Shown: piece by piece, positions 55,508 to 64,000 of the stretch
Layout: each line of letters starts with the position of its first letter
How positions within the stretch are numbered: the first letter of the stretch is position 1
NCBI RefSeq assembly: GCF_017795885.1
Contig: NZ_CP059297.1
Span: forward strand, 62,001-126,000
DNA: 64,000 bases
Source of the DNA: Brevundimonas sp. AJA228-03
GTDB lineage: Bacteria; Pseudomonadota; Alphaproteobacteria; Caulobacterales; Caulobacteraceae
Direction of reading: 5' to 3'
The notes under the pieces: generated by a model
Told to the model about the DNA's origin: nothing
The model's database searches: none
What the model saw: the letters and a program-made list of their open reading frames with translations, nothing else
Position numbers and translations under genes: made by a program

Positions 55508-56523
55508 GGCTGGACCTCGCGCAACGAGCGCAGACGTTGCAGTTCGGCCTCGGCGGCCGCCACCCCTGCCGTATCACCCGATCTGCGGGCGTCGGAAAGC
55601 TGCTGATCGGCGATCATCTCCCGGACCGGGTTCAGGTAGGAGTTATCGGCAGCGCGGAACTGCGAATAGTTCAACCCCGCCAGAACCTGACGCTGGCGAT
55701 CGGCCTCTACGCCCTCGCCCTGGCCATAGGTCAGGAAGAAGCTGCGGATCTTTTCCTTGATGACGGGATCCAGGTCCGAGCGCAGGACGATGCCCGATTC
55801 CGGAATCGGCGGGGACTGCCAGATCTCCTGAATCTGGGCGGCGATCTGCGGGTTCTCGCGGGTCAGGAAGACGGTGTTGACCGTGTTGGAGGTGGCGACA
55901 TCGACCACCCCGGTGGCCACGGCGAAGGCATTGGCCTGGTGGTTGGCGGAGCGGACCGTCTTGAAGCAGACCGCCGGGTCGATCGGCGGGGTCCGGGCGT
56001 TGAACAGGAAGGTCATGGGGGCGAGCGTGCCCGAGGTCGACACGGCGTCGCCGATGCCGAAGTCGAACCGTTTTCCGCAGGCCAGGACCTGATCCAGGGT
56101 GATGCCGGAGCCCGTCTTGACGATGATGGTGGAGCGATAGCTGTCGGACCCCGCCTTGTCGACGGTGCGGGCGATGACCTCGGCGTCGGCGCGGTCGATA
56201 GCCTCGACCGAGGGCTTGGCCGACAGCCAGGCGACCTGGGTCTGGTTGCCCTTCATGGCCTCGACCAGGACGGTATAGTTGGAGCCGAAGAAGGGTTTTA
56301 CCGGCACGCCGATGGCCTTCGACATGTCATCCAGCAGTGGCTGCCACAGGGGGCCGGCCGAAGCCTGGCTTTCAGCCGACAGGATGGCGAAGTCGATCTC
56401 CGTGGGGGCGCCGCCCGGCCTGGCGTCGTCGCTGTTGCCGCCGCACGACGACATGCCGATCCCGATGGCCGTCAGAAGGGCACCGGCGATCACTCCGGCG
56501 GCGAATTTGCGGGTCCGGCTCAT
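55504..56523 (-). CDS. phnD: Phosphonate-type ABC transporter substrate-binding protein
   Basis: 339 residues. A signal peptide is present (VIAGALLTAIGIGMSSC), with a possible lipobox Cys at about residue 27. PhnD-like features are EIDFAILSAESQA, then PLLDDMSKAIGVPVKPFFGSNY, and the Ser/Thr-rich site VSTSGTLAPMTFLF. Overlaps both neighbours by 4 nt. The ligand (phosphonate, phosphite or phosphate) cannot be told from the sequence. Confidence 0.9.
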   Translation of the reverse strand: MSRTRKFAAGVIAGALLTAIGIGMSSCGGNSDDARPGGAPTEIDFAILSAESQASAGPLWQPLLDDMSKAIGVPVKPFFGSNYTVLVEAMKGNQTQVAWLSAKPSVEAIDRADAEVIARTVDKAGSDSYRSTIIVKTGSGITLDQVLACGKRFDFGIGDAVSTSGTLAPMTFLFNARTPPIDPAVCFKTVRSANHQANAFAVATGVVDVATSNTVNTVFLTRENPQIAAQIQEIWQSPPIPESGIVLRSDLDPVIKEKIRSFFLTYGQGEGVEADRQRQVLAGLNYSQFRAADNSYLNPVREMIADQQLSDARRSGDTAGVAAAEAELQRLRSLREVQP

Positions 56524-57344
56524 GCTTTGGCTTCCCAGAACGCGTCCTCGAACTCGGGACCGTAGATGTCGATGAGGGTGGGCGTATCGAGGCCGGTCGA
56601 GGGGCCGTCGTAGACGATCTTTCCGGCCTTCAGGGCGATGACGCGGTCGCAGTAGCGGATGGCATAGTCGACCTGGTGCAGGGTGACGATGACGCCGAGG
56701 CCGTCACGCCGGTTCAGCTCGACCAGCAGTTCCATCACCTTGCGGGCCGAAACGGGATCCAGAGAGGCGACGGGTTCGTCGGCCAGGATGCCCTGGGCGC
56801 CCTGGACCAGGGCCCGGGCGATGGCGCCGCGCTGCTGCTGGCCGCCCGACAGGGTGTTGGCGCGCTGGGCGGCATAGTCCGAAACGCCGACGCGGTGGAG
56901 CGCCGCCATGGCGTGGTCCCTGTCGGCGGACGGCCAGGCACCGAGAAGGCCCTGCCAGACCGGCAGGCGGCCGAGTGCGCCCAGCATGACGTTGGAGAAC
57001 AGGGTGAGCCGGCCGACCAGGTTGAACTGCTGGAAGATCATGCCGACCTTCTGGCGCGCGGCGCGGACGGCCCCGGTGAGGCGACCGTTCCTCTGCACGC
57101 AGACGCCGAAGACGTCGATCTGGCCGTTTCCGGGATCGATCGACTGGAGGCCGGTGATGGAGCGCAGCAGGGTCGACTTGCCCGATCCGGAGGGACCGAT
57201 CAGGGCGACCATCTCTCCGGCCGCGACGGACACGCTGACGCCGTCCAGCGCCTTGCGGGCCCCGAAGGATTTGGACACGTCGCGGACCACGACCATCCGG
57301 GTCATGAGGGGGCCGGGCGCGGAGCTGACGGCGGATGAACTCAT
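56520..57344 (-). CDS. phnC: Phosphonate-type ABC transporter ATP-binding protein
   Basis: 274 residues. Walker A GPSGSGKSTLLR, Q loop, signature LSGGQQQRGAIARAL and Walker B ILADEPVASLDP are intact. First gene of the phnC-D-E-pstS-like run. ATG 57344 is used; MTRMVVVRDVSK at 57305 is a possible later start. The upstream intergenic region holds the tandem repeat with Pho-box-like sequences. Confidence 0.93.
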   Translation of the reverse strand: MSSSAVSSAPGPLMTRMVVVRDVSKSFGARKALDGVSVSVAAGEMVALIGPSGSGKSTLLRSITGLQSIDPGNGQIDVFGVCVQRNGRLTGAVRAARQKVGMIFQQFNLVGRLTLFSNVMLGALGRLPVWQGLLGAWPSADRDHAMAALHRVGVSDYAAQRANTLSGGQQQRGAIARALVQGAQGILADEPVASLDPVSARKVMELLVELNRRDGLGVIVTLHQVDYAIRYCDRVIALKAGKIVYDGPSTGLDTPTLIDIYGPEFEDAFWEAKA

Positions 57345-57534
57345 GAACTCGCTGACGGCGGCTGTGGAAACAGGCGCCGAATGCCGCGAGTGACGCGGTC
57401 CGGCAAGCCTTCATGCCACGGGGGTCGCACCGTCGTCCAGCATGACGGAGGCGACGGGGATGCGACGTTGAAATCAAAGACAATCCGGGTTCGGAGCAGC
57501 TGACCGGCCGCGTCATCCTGCCACAAAAAAACCT

Positions 57535-57689
57535 CTTTACATGACAGTCCCGTGACCCTACATCGCGCCTTCCGGCGGACCCCGTAGGTCTACACGGCCC
57601 CGCGCCGAACCGCGTCACAAATTACCGCTTTACATGACAGGCCGATGACCCCATATCGCCCGCTCCGGCGGACCCCGTAGGTCTACACG
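57535..57689 (+). promoter_or_regulatory. Tandem promoter-plus-leader element upstream of the decarboxylase
   Basis: Two 62-bp copies (57535-57596 and 57628-57689) at a 93-bp period agree at 54 of 62 positions without gaps. Each contains TTTACA (57536 and 57629), a 17-nt spacer and a -10-like hexamer (TACATC, CATATC). A 26-nt block identical in both (57571-57596 and 57664-57689) begins about 7 nt after the -10, where transcription would start. The block can fold GACC-CCGTA-GGTC. This looks like two promoters each driving the same RNA leader before the ornithine decarboxylase gene. A conserved 'speF' leader is known upstream of such genes in alphaproteobacteria; I could not compare with it. 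Confidence 0.6.
57541..57651 (-). promoter_or_regulatory. Two Pho-box-like direct repeats
   Basis: Read on the minus strand, GGGTCAC-N4-CTGTCAT (57558-57541) and GGGTCAT-N4-CTGTCAT (57651-57634) resemble the PhoB box of two CTGTCAT heptamers 11 nt apart. They lie 190-310 bp upstream of phnC and inside the promoter spacers of the divergent decarboxylase leader. Confidence 0.4.
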
Positions 57690-57740
57690 TTTGCGCTGCT
57701 AACGCCGGCTGGGTTTAACAATTACAGGGGTTTACGTGAA

Positions 57741-59006
57741 TTGCGCACGTATCAATTTCCCCTGGACCTGGTCCGCGAGCGGTCCCCTGAACGTCCCGTC
57801 GCACTCGTGCGGCCGCGTTCGGTTTCCGTAGCGGCGCGCTGGTTCCAGGATAATCTCAAGGCTGACGTCTTCTATGCCGTGAAGGCAAACCCGTCGCGCT
57901 GGGTCATCGAGACCCTGCGGGATGCCGGCGTCAAAGGCTATGATGCGGCTTCGATCGCCGAGATCGAACTCGTGCGCTCGGTCGATCCCGACGCGCGCAT
58001 CGCCTTCATGCATCCGGTCAAAAGCCGGTCCGCGATCACCCGGGCCTATTTCGACCACGGCGTCCGCACCTTCTCGCTCGATTGCGAGGACGAGCTGCAG
58101 AAGATCCTCGACGCCACCGGCGGGGCGAGCGATCTGAACCTGCTGGTGCGCATGGCGGTCTCGGCCGACGGCGCGGCCTATTCGCTGTCGGGCAAGTTCG
58201 GCGTCTCCACCGACCAGGCTCCGGCCCTGCTGCTGGCCACGCGCCGGGCGGTCAGGGACGGGCTGATGGGCGTCTGCTTCCACGTGGGGTCGCAGTGCAT
58301 GCGTCCGACCGCCTATCAGGCCGCCATGGCCCAGGTCGGTCGTGCCATAACCCGCGCGGGCGTGATCGTGGACATCGTCGACATCGGTGGCGGCTTCCCG
58401 TCCGTCTATCCGGGCATGGTCCCGCCGGACATGAGCGAATATGCCGACGCCATCCATCGCGGCTTCAACGAAATGCCCGTGTCGGAAACGACCGAGCTGT
58501 GGTGCGAGCCCGGCCGGGCGCTGGTCGCCGAATCCTCGTCGATCCTGGCCCGTGTGGACCTGCGCAAGGGCGACGCCCTGTATCTGAACGACGGGTCCTA
58601 TGGCTCGCTGTTCGATGCGACCCACTCGCGCTGGCCCTTCCCGACCAAGCTGGTCCGGGACGGCGAGACCTCGGCCGATCTGAAGCCGTTCCAGTTCTAT
58701 GGACCGACCTGCGATTCGATCGACCACATGCCGGGTCCGTTCTGGCTGCCGGCCGATATCCGGGAAGGCGACTTCATCGAGATCGGCATGCTGGGGGCCT
58801 ATGGCGTCGCCATGTCGACCGGCTTCAACGGCTACGGCGAGCACGAGCTCGCCGCGGTCGAGGACGCTCCGATGGCGTCGCTGTACGGCCTGGCCCCCCG
58901 CTCCATCCCGACCGTGCGCACCACGGCGGAAGAGCAGGCCCGCAAGGTCGTGCGGCTGTCACGTCCCAAGGGCAAGGCGGGTCAACGCAGGAAGGCACGT
59001 CGCTAG
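57741..59006 (+). CDS. Ornithine (or lysine/ornithine) decarboxylase
   Basis: 421 residues from TTG 57741, with AGGGG 10 nt upstream. PLP group IV (alanine-racemase-fold) decarboxylase. The PLP Lys is K48 in FYAVKAN, the phosphate-binding GGGFPSVYPG is near residue 216, EPGRALVAE near 256, and the catalytic Cys is C324 in GPTCDSID. It makes putrescine from ornithine, possibly cadaverine from lysine. The next gene encodes a homospermidine/deoxyhypusine-synthase-like enzyme, and a putrescine-pathway amidase lies 3.7 kb away, consistent with a polyamine locus. Confidence 0.92.
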   Translation: MRTYQFPLDLVRERSPERPVALVRPRSVSVAARWFQDNLKADVFYAVKANPSRWVIETLRDAGVKGYDAASIAEIELVRSVDPDARIAFMHPVKSRSAITRAYFDHGVRTFSLDCEDELQKILDATGGASDLNLLVRMAVSADGAAYSLSGKFGVSTDQAPALLLATRRAVRDGLMGVCFHVGSQCMRPTAYQAAMAQVGRAITRAGVIVDIVDIGGGFPSVYPGMVPPDMSEYADAIHRGFNEMPVSETTELWCEPGRALVAESSSILARVDLRKGDALYLNDGSYGSLFDATHSRWPFPTKLVRDGETSADLKPFQFYGPTCDSIDHMPGPFWLPADIREGDFIEIGMLGAYGVAMSTGFNGYGEHELAAVEDAPMASLYGLAPRSIPTVRTTAEEQARKVVRLSRPKGKAGQRRKARR

Positions 59007-59044
59007 ATCCGGGGCCAAAACCGTCACCTTGACGTTCTAATCAG

Positions 59045-59082
59045 CAGCGGCCCGTCGCTCCGTCCGGGCCGCTGTTTCTTTT
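59045..59082 (+). terminator. Intrinsic terminator after the decarboxylase
   Basis: CAGCGGCCCG (59045-59054) pairs perfectly with CGGGCCGCTG (59065-59074) and is followed by TTTCTTTT. It separates the decarboxylase gene from the downstream synthase gene, so the latter needs its own promoter or read-through. Confidence 0.85.
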
Positions 59083-59118
59083 GACGACGGGCGCTCAAAC
59101 CAAAGGGAAACCCGCGAG

Positions 59119-60171
59119 ATGAACGCACCCGTTCAGAAGAATACCAAGGCCGAGCTGCTGCAGAACGTTGTCGAGCATGTCGACATCACCAGCTTCGACG
59201 CGCGGCCGATCATCGATTCGATGCGCAAGATGTCGTTCAGCTCGCGCGACACGGCCCGCGCCGCCGACATCTTCAACATGGCCCTTGAGGACAGTTCGTG
59301 CTCGCCGTGGCTGATCCTGGCCGGTTCGACCTCGGCCGGCGGCTGCATGCACGTGTACCGCGACATGGTGAAGTTCGGCATGATCGACGCCGTGGTGGCC
59401 ACGGGCGCCTCCATCGTCGACATGGATTTCTTCGAGGCCCTGGGCTTCAAACACTACCAGGCCGCCGGCGAGGTGGACGACAACGTCCTGCGCGACAACT
59501 ACATCGACCGGATCTACGACACCTATATCGACGAGGAAGAACTCCAGGCCTGCGACCACACCATCCTGAAAATCTGCAACCGGCTGGAGCCGCGCGGCTA
59601 TTCCAGCCGCGAGTTCATCTGGGAGATGGGCAAGTGGCTGTCGGAAGGGAATGCGAAGAAAGAGGGCTCGCTGATCCAGACCGCCTATGAAGAGGGCGTG
59701 CCGATCTTCTGCCCGGCCTTCGTCGATTCCTCGGCCGGGTTCGGTCTGGTCAAGCACCAGAAGGAGCGGATCGCAGAGGGCAAGCCCTATCTGATGATCG
59801 ATGCGGTCGCCGACTTCCGCGAACTGACCGACATCAAGATCGCGGCGGGCGTCACCGGCCTATTCATGGTCGGCGGGGGTGTGCCGAAGAACTTCGCCCA
59901 GGACACGGTCGTCTGCGCCGAGATCCTGGGCATCGAGGCCGAGATGCACCGCTATGCGGTCCAGATCACGGTCGCCGACGTCCGCGACGGGGCCTGCTCG
60001 TCCTCGACGCTGAAGGAGGCGGCCTCGTGGGGCAAGGTCCAGACCACCCACGAACAGATGGTCTTCGCCGAAGCCACCACGGTGGTGCCGCTGATCGGCT
60101 CCGACGCCTATCACCGGGGCGCCTGGAAGAACCGCGACAAGCGCCGCTGGGCCAAGCTGTTCGGGAAATAG
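59119..60171 (+). CDS. Deoxyhypusine-synthase-like enzyme (probable homospermidine synthase)
   Basis: 350 residues. The NAD-binding start LAGSTSAGGCMHVYRDMV (about residues 67-84), DAVVATGASIVDMD, and the catalytic Lys K257 in MVGGGVPKNFAQDT define the deoxyhypusine synthase family. Bacteria lack eIF5A, and bacterial members next to ornithine decarboxylase are known to make sym-homospermidine from putrescine. That activity is inferred here from the neighbour. GAAA-rich upstream sequence and ATG 59119 fit. Confidence 0.85.
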   Translation: MNAPVQKNTKAELLQNVVEHVDITSFDARPIIDSMRKMSFSSRDTARAADIFNMALEDSSCSPWLILAGSTSAGGCMHVYRDMVKFGMIDAVVATGASIVDMDFFEALGFKHYQAAGEVDDNVLRDNYIDRIYDTYIDEEELQACDHTILKICNRLEPRGYSSREFIWEMGKWLSEGNAKKEGSLIQTAYEEGVPIFCPAFVDSSAGFGLVKHQKERIAEGKPYLMIDAVADFRELTDIKIAAGVTGLFMVGGGVPKNFAQDTVVCAEILGIEAEMHRYAVQITVADVRDGACSSSTLKEAASWGKVQTTHEQMVFAEATTVVPLIGSDAYHRGAWKNRDKRRWAKLFGK

Positions 60172-60185
60172 AGGCGCACGACAAG

Positions 60186-60205
60186 CCTCCCCCACCGGGG
60201 GGAGG
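60186..60205 (+). terminator. Hairpin after the synthase gene
   Basis: CCTCCCCC (60186-60193) pairs with GGGGGAGG (60198-60205), 15 bp past the stop codon. No T-tract. Confidence 0.5.
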
Positions 60206-60224
60206 TAGCGCGCGCGTCGGCGCC

Positions 60225-60356
60225 GTGACGCTGGAGGGCGGGGCCGAGAGCGGGTCGGACGACGACCCGGATCAGGCGTCCGTGGATCGCACCATGGCCG
60301 AGGAGGGGCGGGCCGGGGGCAAAGGCGACGCCGAGACCGATCCCGTCGGGGGCTGA
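60225..60356 (+). CDS. Possible small acidic protein
   Basis: GTG 60225 to TGA 60356 gives 43 residues rich in Asp, Glu and Gly (SDDDPDQASVDRTMAEEG), with no hydrophobic core, so it would be disordered. A GGGGGAGG run lies about 20 nt upstream but belongs to a hairpin. Could be a real small protein or chance in GC-rich DNA. Confidence 0.3.
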   Translation: MTLEGGAESGSDDDPDQASVDRTMAEEGRAGGKGDAETDPVGG

Positions 60357-60424
60357 TCGCCTTGCTGTCGCCGCACCGATAGGTCACGGTAACCGCAACG
60401 AAAAGTCTTTCAGGACGTCCCGGG

Positions 60425-60925
60425 ATGAAGCGTATTGTAGCGGTCGCACTGATGGCGAGCGCGGCCGGACTGGCGGGCTGCGACCGGACGGGGGTCGATT
60501 CAACGGTGACCGCAGAGCCACCGCCCGCCGCACCGCCGACGGCGACGGTCGCCTCGGAGACCCCGATGACACCCCCCGCCGATACCGCCTCTCCCGCGGC
60601 CCGGCCGATCGTCGAGGGGGCACCGGCCTTTGCCGTCCTGTATCCCGGCGGAGAGATCGAGGCACCGCCCACCGTCGCCACGAGCGCCGCCGGCCCCGGC
60701 GGGCTGGTGGCCTTCCGCACCGATGCGGACCCCGCGACCGTCGTCGAATTCTATCGCGCCCGGGCCGAGGCGGCGGGCCTGTCGTCGGTCATGGCGATGA
60801 ACATGGGTGACGCCCGGTCCTATGGCGCGGCCAAGGCCGATGCCGGGGCGAATCTGCAGGTGGTCGCATCGCCCGTCGAAGGGGGCCAGACGTCCGTGCA
60901 GCTGAGCTGGAGCGCCGGGGGGTGA
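60425..60925 (+). CDS. Lipoprotein of unknown function
   Basis: 166 residues. Signal peptide with lipobox AGLAGC (Cys20), then a 60-residue Pro/Thr/Ala linker and a compact C-terminal domain (LVAFRTDADPATVVEFYRAR-EAAGLSSVM). The pattern resembles small domains that span the periplasm, but the family is not recognised. The stop overlaps the GTG of the phosphatase gene (GTGA), so the two are co-translated. Confidence 0.75.
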   Translation: MKRIVAVALMASAAGLAGCDRTGVDSTVTAEPPPAAPPTATVASETPMTPPADTASPAARPIVEGAPAFAVLYPGGEIEAPPTVATSAAGPGGLVAFRTDADPATVVEFYRARAEAAGLSSVMAMNMGDARSYGAAKADAGANLQVVASPVEGGQTSVQLSWSAGG

Positions 60926-61728
60926 ACCGGTTCGTCGTCGCCGCCGTCATCGCGCTGACCGGCCTCGGAGGGGCCTGCGCGGCCCAGGCCCCGTCAACGA
61001 TGCGGGCGACCGCCGCCACCCCCGCAGCATTTCTCGGTTCGGGCGCGCTGCAGACCCTGGTCGATGCCGTGCCACCGCCGCCCTTCGAGGGATCGCCCGG
61101 GGCCCTGGCCGATGCGGCGGCCTCCGAACGGCTGCGGGCGCTGGAAGACACCGACCGCTGGACCCTGGCCACGCGCCATGCCGAGCTGCGTCCCGCGATC
61201 GCCGTTTCCCATTTCGATTGTGTCGTCGGCGCGCAACTGACGGCCGAGTTGGCCCCGTCGCTGGTCGCCCTGCTGGACCGGGTGCTGGTCGATGCCAATG
61301 CCGCGGCGGAACTGGGCAAGGCCCGCGCGTTCCGGCCGCGGCCCGTCGGCGTGGATGCCGGACGCCGGTCCTGTCAGGTCGTCTCCGCGGCCGGACGCGC
61401 CAGCGCCTCCTACCCCTCCGGCAGCGCGTCGGTGGGAGCAGCCTATGGCGAGGTGTTCGCCCGGCTGGCCCCGGATCGCGCCGCCGCAGCGCGCGAGATG
61501 GGTCGCCAGATCGGGATCAGTCGCCTGGTCTGCGCCATGCACTATCCGTCAGACGTGGAAGCGGGCCGGGCCCTGGGCATCGCCGTCGTCGCGGCCGAGG
61601 CCGCCGATCCGGCCTTCGCGCCCGCCATCGACGCCGCCCGGGCCGATCTGGACCGCGTGCGCGCCACCGGCCTGACCAGCCCCGCCTGTGCGGCCGAGCG
61701 GCTGGCCCTGGCCACGCCCCTGCCCTGA
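60922..61728 (+). CDS. PAP2/class A acid-phosphatase-like protein with altered active site
   Basis: 268 residues, GTG start, signal peptide ending near A-C-A-A. The phosphatase signature is recognisable: K133-x6-R140-P141, PSGS at 165-168, and S200-R201-x5-H207-x3-D211. In active enzymes the second element is PSGH; here Ser168 replaces the histidine normally used as general acid. All other key residues remain. It may be inactive, weakly active or use another donor. It is coupled to a lipoprotein gene. Confidence 0.82.
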   Translation: MNRFVVAAVIALTGLGGACAAQAPSTMRATAATPAAFLGSGALQTLVDAVPPPPFEGSPGALADAAASERLRALEDTDRWTLATRHAELRPAIAVSHFDCVVGAQLTAELAPSLVALLDRVLVDANAAAELGKARAFRPRPVGVDAGRRSCQVVSAAGRASASYPSGSASVGAAYGEVFARLAPDRAAAAREMGRQIGISRLVCAMHYPSDVEAGRALGIAVVAAEAADPAFAPAIDAARADLDRVRATGLTSPACAAERLALATPLP

Positions 61729-61735
61729 CCGCCTG

Positions 61736-62685
61736 ATGCCGCCGGACCTTCCTCCCGTAGTCGAGGCGCGCGCCTGTAGGGGCGACGAGATCGCCGCCCT
61801 GACGGCCGATGCGCCCATGCCGATCGTTCTGACCTGTCGCGCGACCCTGACGGCCGGACAGTCGGTGACGCGGCGGGTCGTGTTCGAGGGGGCCGCATCG
61901 TCCGGCGCGGGGATCGCCTGCAACGGTGCGCAGATCGGGCGGGCGGGCCTGGCCTCCAGCGTCCGGGCCCCGACGGTCCTGATCCAGTCGGTGACGACCT
62001 CCTCAGGGTGGAGCCGACCGACCGACGTCACGCTGGATGGCTGCGTGGTCCATGGCAATATCCGGGTGCGCGGCATGGGGGCGGGTGCGGAGGTGGACCG
62101 CCTGCGGGCCTCCTCGCGGACACCCGACCATACGACGGCGGCCCAGGCGGCCGCGCCGACGCGCATCCGGCTGACGGACCTGACCCTGATCGCGACCGGA
62201 TCGATTCCCCTCTATGTCGGACCCGGGGTGACGGACCTGACGTTCGAGGGTTCCCGGGTTTCCGGACGGTCGGTCTCGACGGCCGTCTATCTGGATGCGG
62301 AAAGCGCCGGCAATACGATCCGCCGGGTATCCTTCCGCATCCGCACGGGTCGCGAGCAGATCGCCGTCGACGGCTCGGCGCGCAATCGGGTCGAGGCGAA
62401 CACTTTCGCCCTGGGCGGACGCGGCGGGGTGTTCCTGTATCGCAACTGTGGCGAGGACGGCGTCATCCGGCACCAGACCCCGTCCGACAACGTCATCACC
62501 GGCAACACCTTCACCGGCGCGCGCTGGCTGTGGCCCAATGCCGTGGTGGTCGGGTCGCGCAAAGGGCGAAGGCGCTATTGTGCGGCCGACACCGGCTGGC
62601 CGTTCGGTTCCAGCGCCGACGACGGCGACCATGCCGATCGCAACGTCGTCGGGGACAACCTGATCCGCTTCGGCTGGCGACCCTT

Positions 62686-62689
<4 letters not shown>
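61736..62689 (+). CDS. Right-handed beta-helix protein
   Basis: 317 residues from ATG 61736. Repeated short strands with Gly/Asn turns (DVTLDGCVVHGNIRVRG, LTDLTLIATGSIPLYVG, NTIRRVSFRI, NRVEANTFALGGRGGVFLYRNC, NVITGNTFTGARW) indicate a parallel beta-helix like NosD or pectate-lyase folds. No signal peptide is seen at this start. Function unknown. It begins 7 bp after the phosphatase gene and its stop overlaps the convergent amidase stop. Confidence 0.75.
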
Positions 62690-63587
<898 letters not shown>

Positions 63588-63591
<4 letters not shown>

Positions 63592-63983
63592 TTTCGGCGC
63601 TCCTCCAATTTGGTGATCAGGGATGCGAGCATGCGGCTGATTTCATCCGCCAGGGCGAGCACAGCATCGCGTTCATCGGCAGGCAGATAGCCCAGGCGTT
63701 CGGCGAGGATCAGCTGAGTTTCAACCTCTGCCAATGAGCCACGGGCAATGGCGAGATGATTGATGAACGCAGGTGTCGAGCGGCGACCACATCCTTCGGC
63801 GACATTGCTTGGAACCGACACCGCAGCCCCACGCACCTGGCCGGTGAGACCGAACCGTTCGTCAGCTGGCCAGCTGCGGCTGACCGCATAAACACGTTCC
63901 ACGAATATCAGCGCCTTCTGCCAGACGACAAGATCGCGGTAGTGGCGAACCTCGCCACTCGCCACTCGCCCCTCGCCACTCAT
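63588..63983 (-). CDS. Four-helix-bundle protein (IVS/S23 type)
   Basis: 131 residues. YRDLVVWQKALIFVERVYAVS is the characteristic start of proteins encoded in 23S rRNA intervening sequences and related to diversity-element Avd. GLTGQVRGAAVSVPSNVAEGCGR, then FINHLAIARGSLAEVETQL, complete the bundle. The first dozen residues (SGEGRVASGEV) are encoded by a heptamer array. The stop overlaps the aguB ATG by 4 nt. Family members are small, basic, nucleic-acid-binding; their biological role is not settled. Confidence 0.87.
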
Positions 63984-64000
63984 TCCGGCTCCTGCTGGGT

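Noticed and set aside
57541..57648. Two four-codon mini-ORFs (MTVP and MTGR) at the same place in each tandem repeat
   Set aside because: They lie upstream of the predicted transcription starts and have no ribosome-binding site, so they are probably chance products of the repeated promoter sequence.
57726..57749. A possible third partial copy of the tandem element (GTTTACGTGAA)
   Set aside because: Similarity covers only about 10 bases and it overlaps the ribosome-binding site and start codon of the decarboxylase.

Overview
The window looks like a chromosomal segment of a GC-rich alphaproteobacterium of the Caulobacteraceae, most likely Brevundimonas or a close relative. This is inferred from gene content and order: a trpF-trpB-trpA-accD-folC run, an AccD without zinc-finger cysteines, PhaR with a thiolase, a HisKA_2 sensor kinase, Asp-box and TonB-receptor genes, and an ornithine decarboxylase with a deoxyhypusine-synthase-like partner. 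No marker such as 16S rRNA is present, so the genus is a guess.

Layout. Positions 1-1017 are the right end of an accessory element: the C-terminus of an abortive-infection (Abi_C-type) protein and a helix-turn-helix protein in visibly more A+T-rich DNA. It abuts a tRNA-Arg(UCU)-like gene whose anticodon loop is split by a 29-30 nt hairpin insert. From 1.1 to 20 kb come housekeeping genes: a FrnE-type oxidoreductase, fmt-truA, malate synthase G, an esterase, a DEAD-box helicase, a CinA-like protein, map, radC, a BolA / degenerate aldo-keto reductase / monothiol glutaredoxin run, a HisKA_2 kinase and rpsD. From 20 to 29 kb lie a superoxide dismutase, a VapBC module, trmJ, an S1/P1-type nuclease, an M28 peptidase and a thiamine-diphosphate enzyme, with two gene remnants and a REP-like inverted repeat. 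From 28 to 34 kb a minus-strand operon runs vapB-vapC-trpF-trpB-orf-trpA-accD-folC, in which the toxin stop codon overlaps the trpF start. From 34 to 44 kb are RsuA and RsmC-type rRNA modification enzymes, thiolase, PhaR, envelope glycosyltransferases and an HMG-CoA-lyase-like enzyme, with two more large REP-like elements.

From 44 to 48 kb a Tat-exported aminotransferase-fold protein is paired with a TonB-dependent receptor in DNA of lower GC. PutA, a DinJ/YafQ-type toxin-antitoxin pair, a glycosyltransferase and a PstS-like/PhnCDE phosphorus-uptake cluster follow. Between phnC and the divergent ornithine decarboxylase gene lies a 62-bp element repeated at a 93-bp period. Each copy carries a promoter-like sequence, a Pho-box-like direct repeat and an identical 26-nt block starting where transcription would be expected to begin. 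It looks like a duplicated promoter and RNA leader. Polyamine genes follow: ornithine decarboxylase, a deoxyhypusine/homospermidine-synthase-like enzyme and, further right, N-carbamoylputrescine amidase. The right edge holds a four-helix-bundle (IVS/S23-type) gene between inverted arrays of a GCGAGTG heptamer. It appears to have inserted at the 5' end of the amidase gene and supplied its first codons.

The most promising undescribed features are the split tRNA gene, the tandem leader upstream of the decarboxylase, the four-helix-bundle cassette and the coupling of a toxin-antitoxin module to the trp/acc/fol operon. No CRISPR array, rRNA operon or complete prophage is visible.
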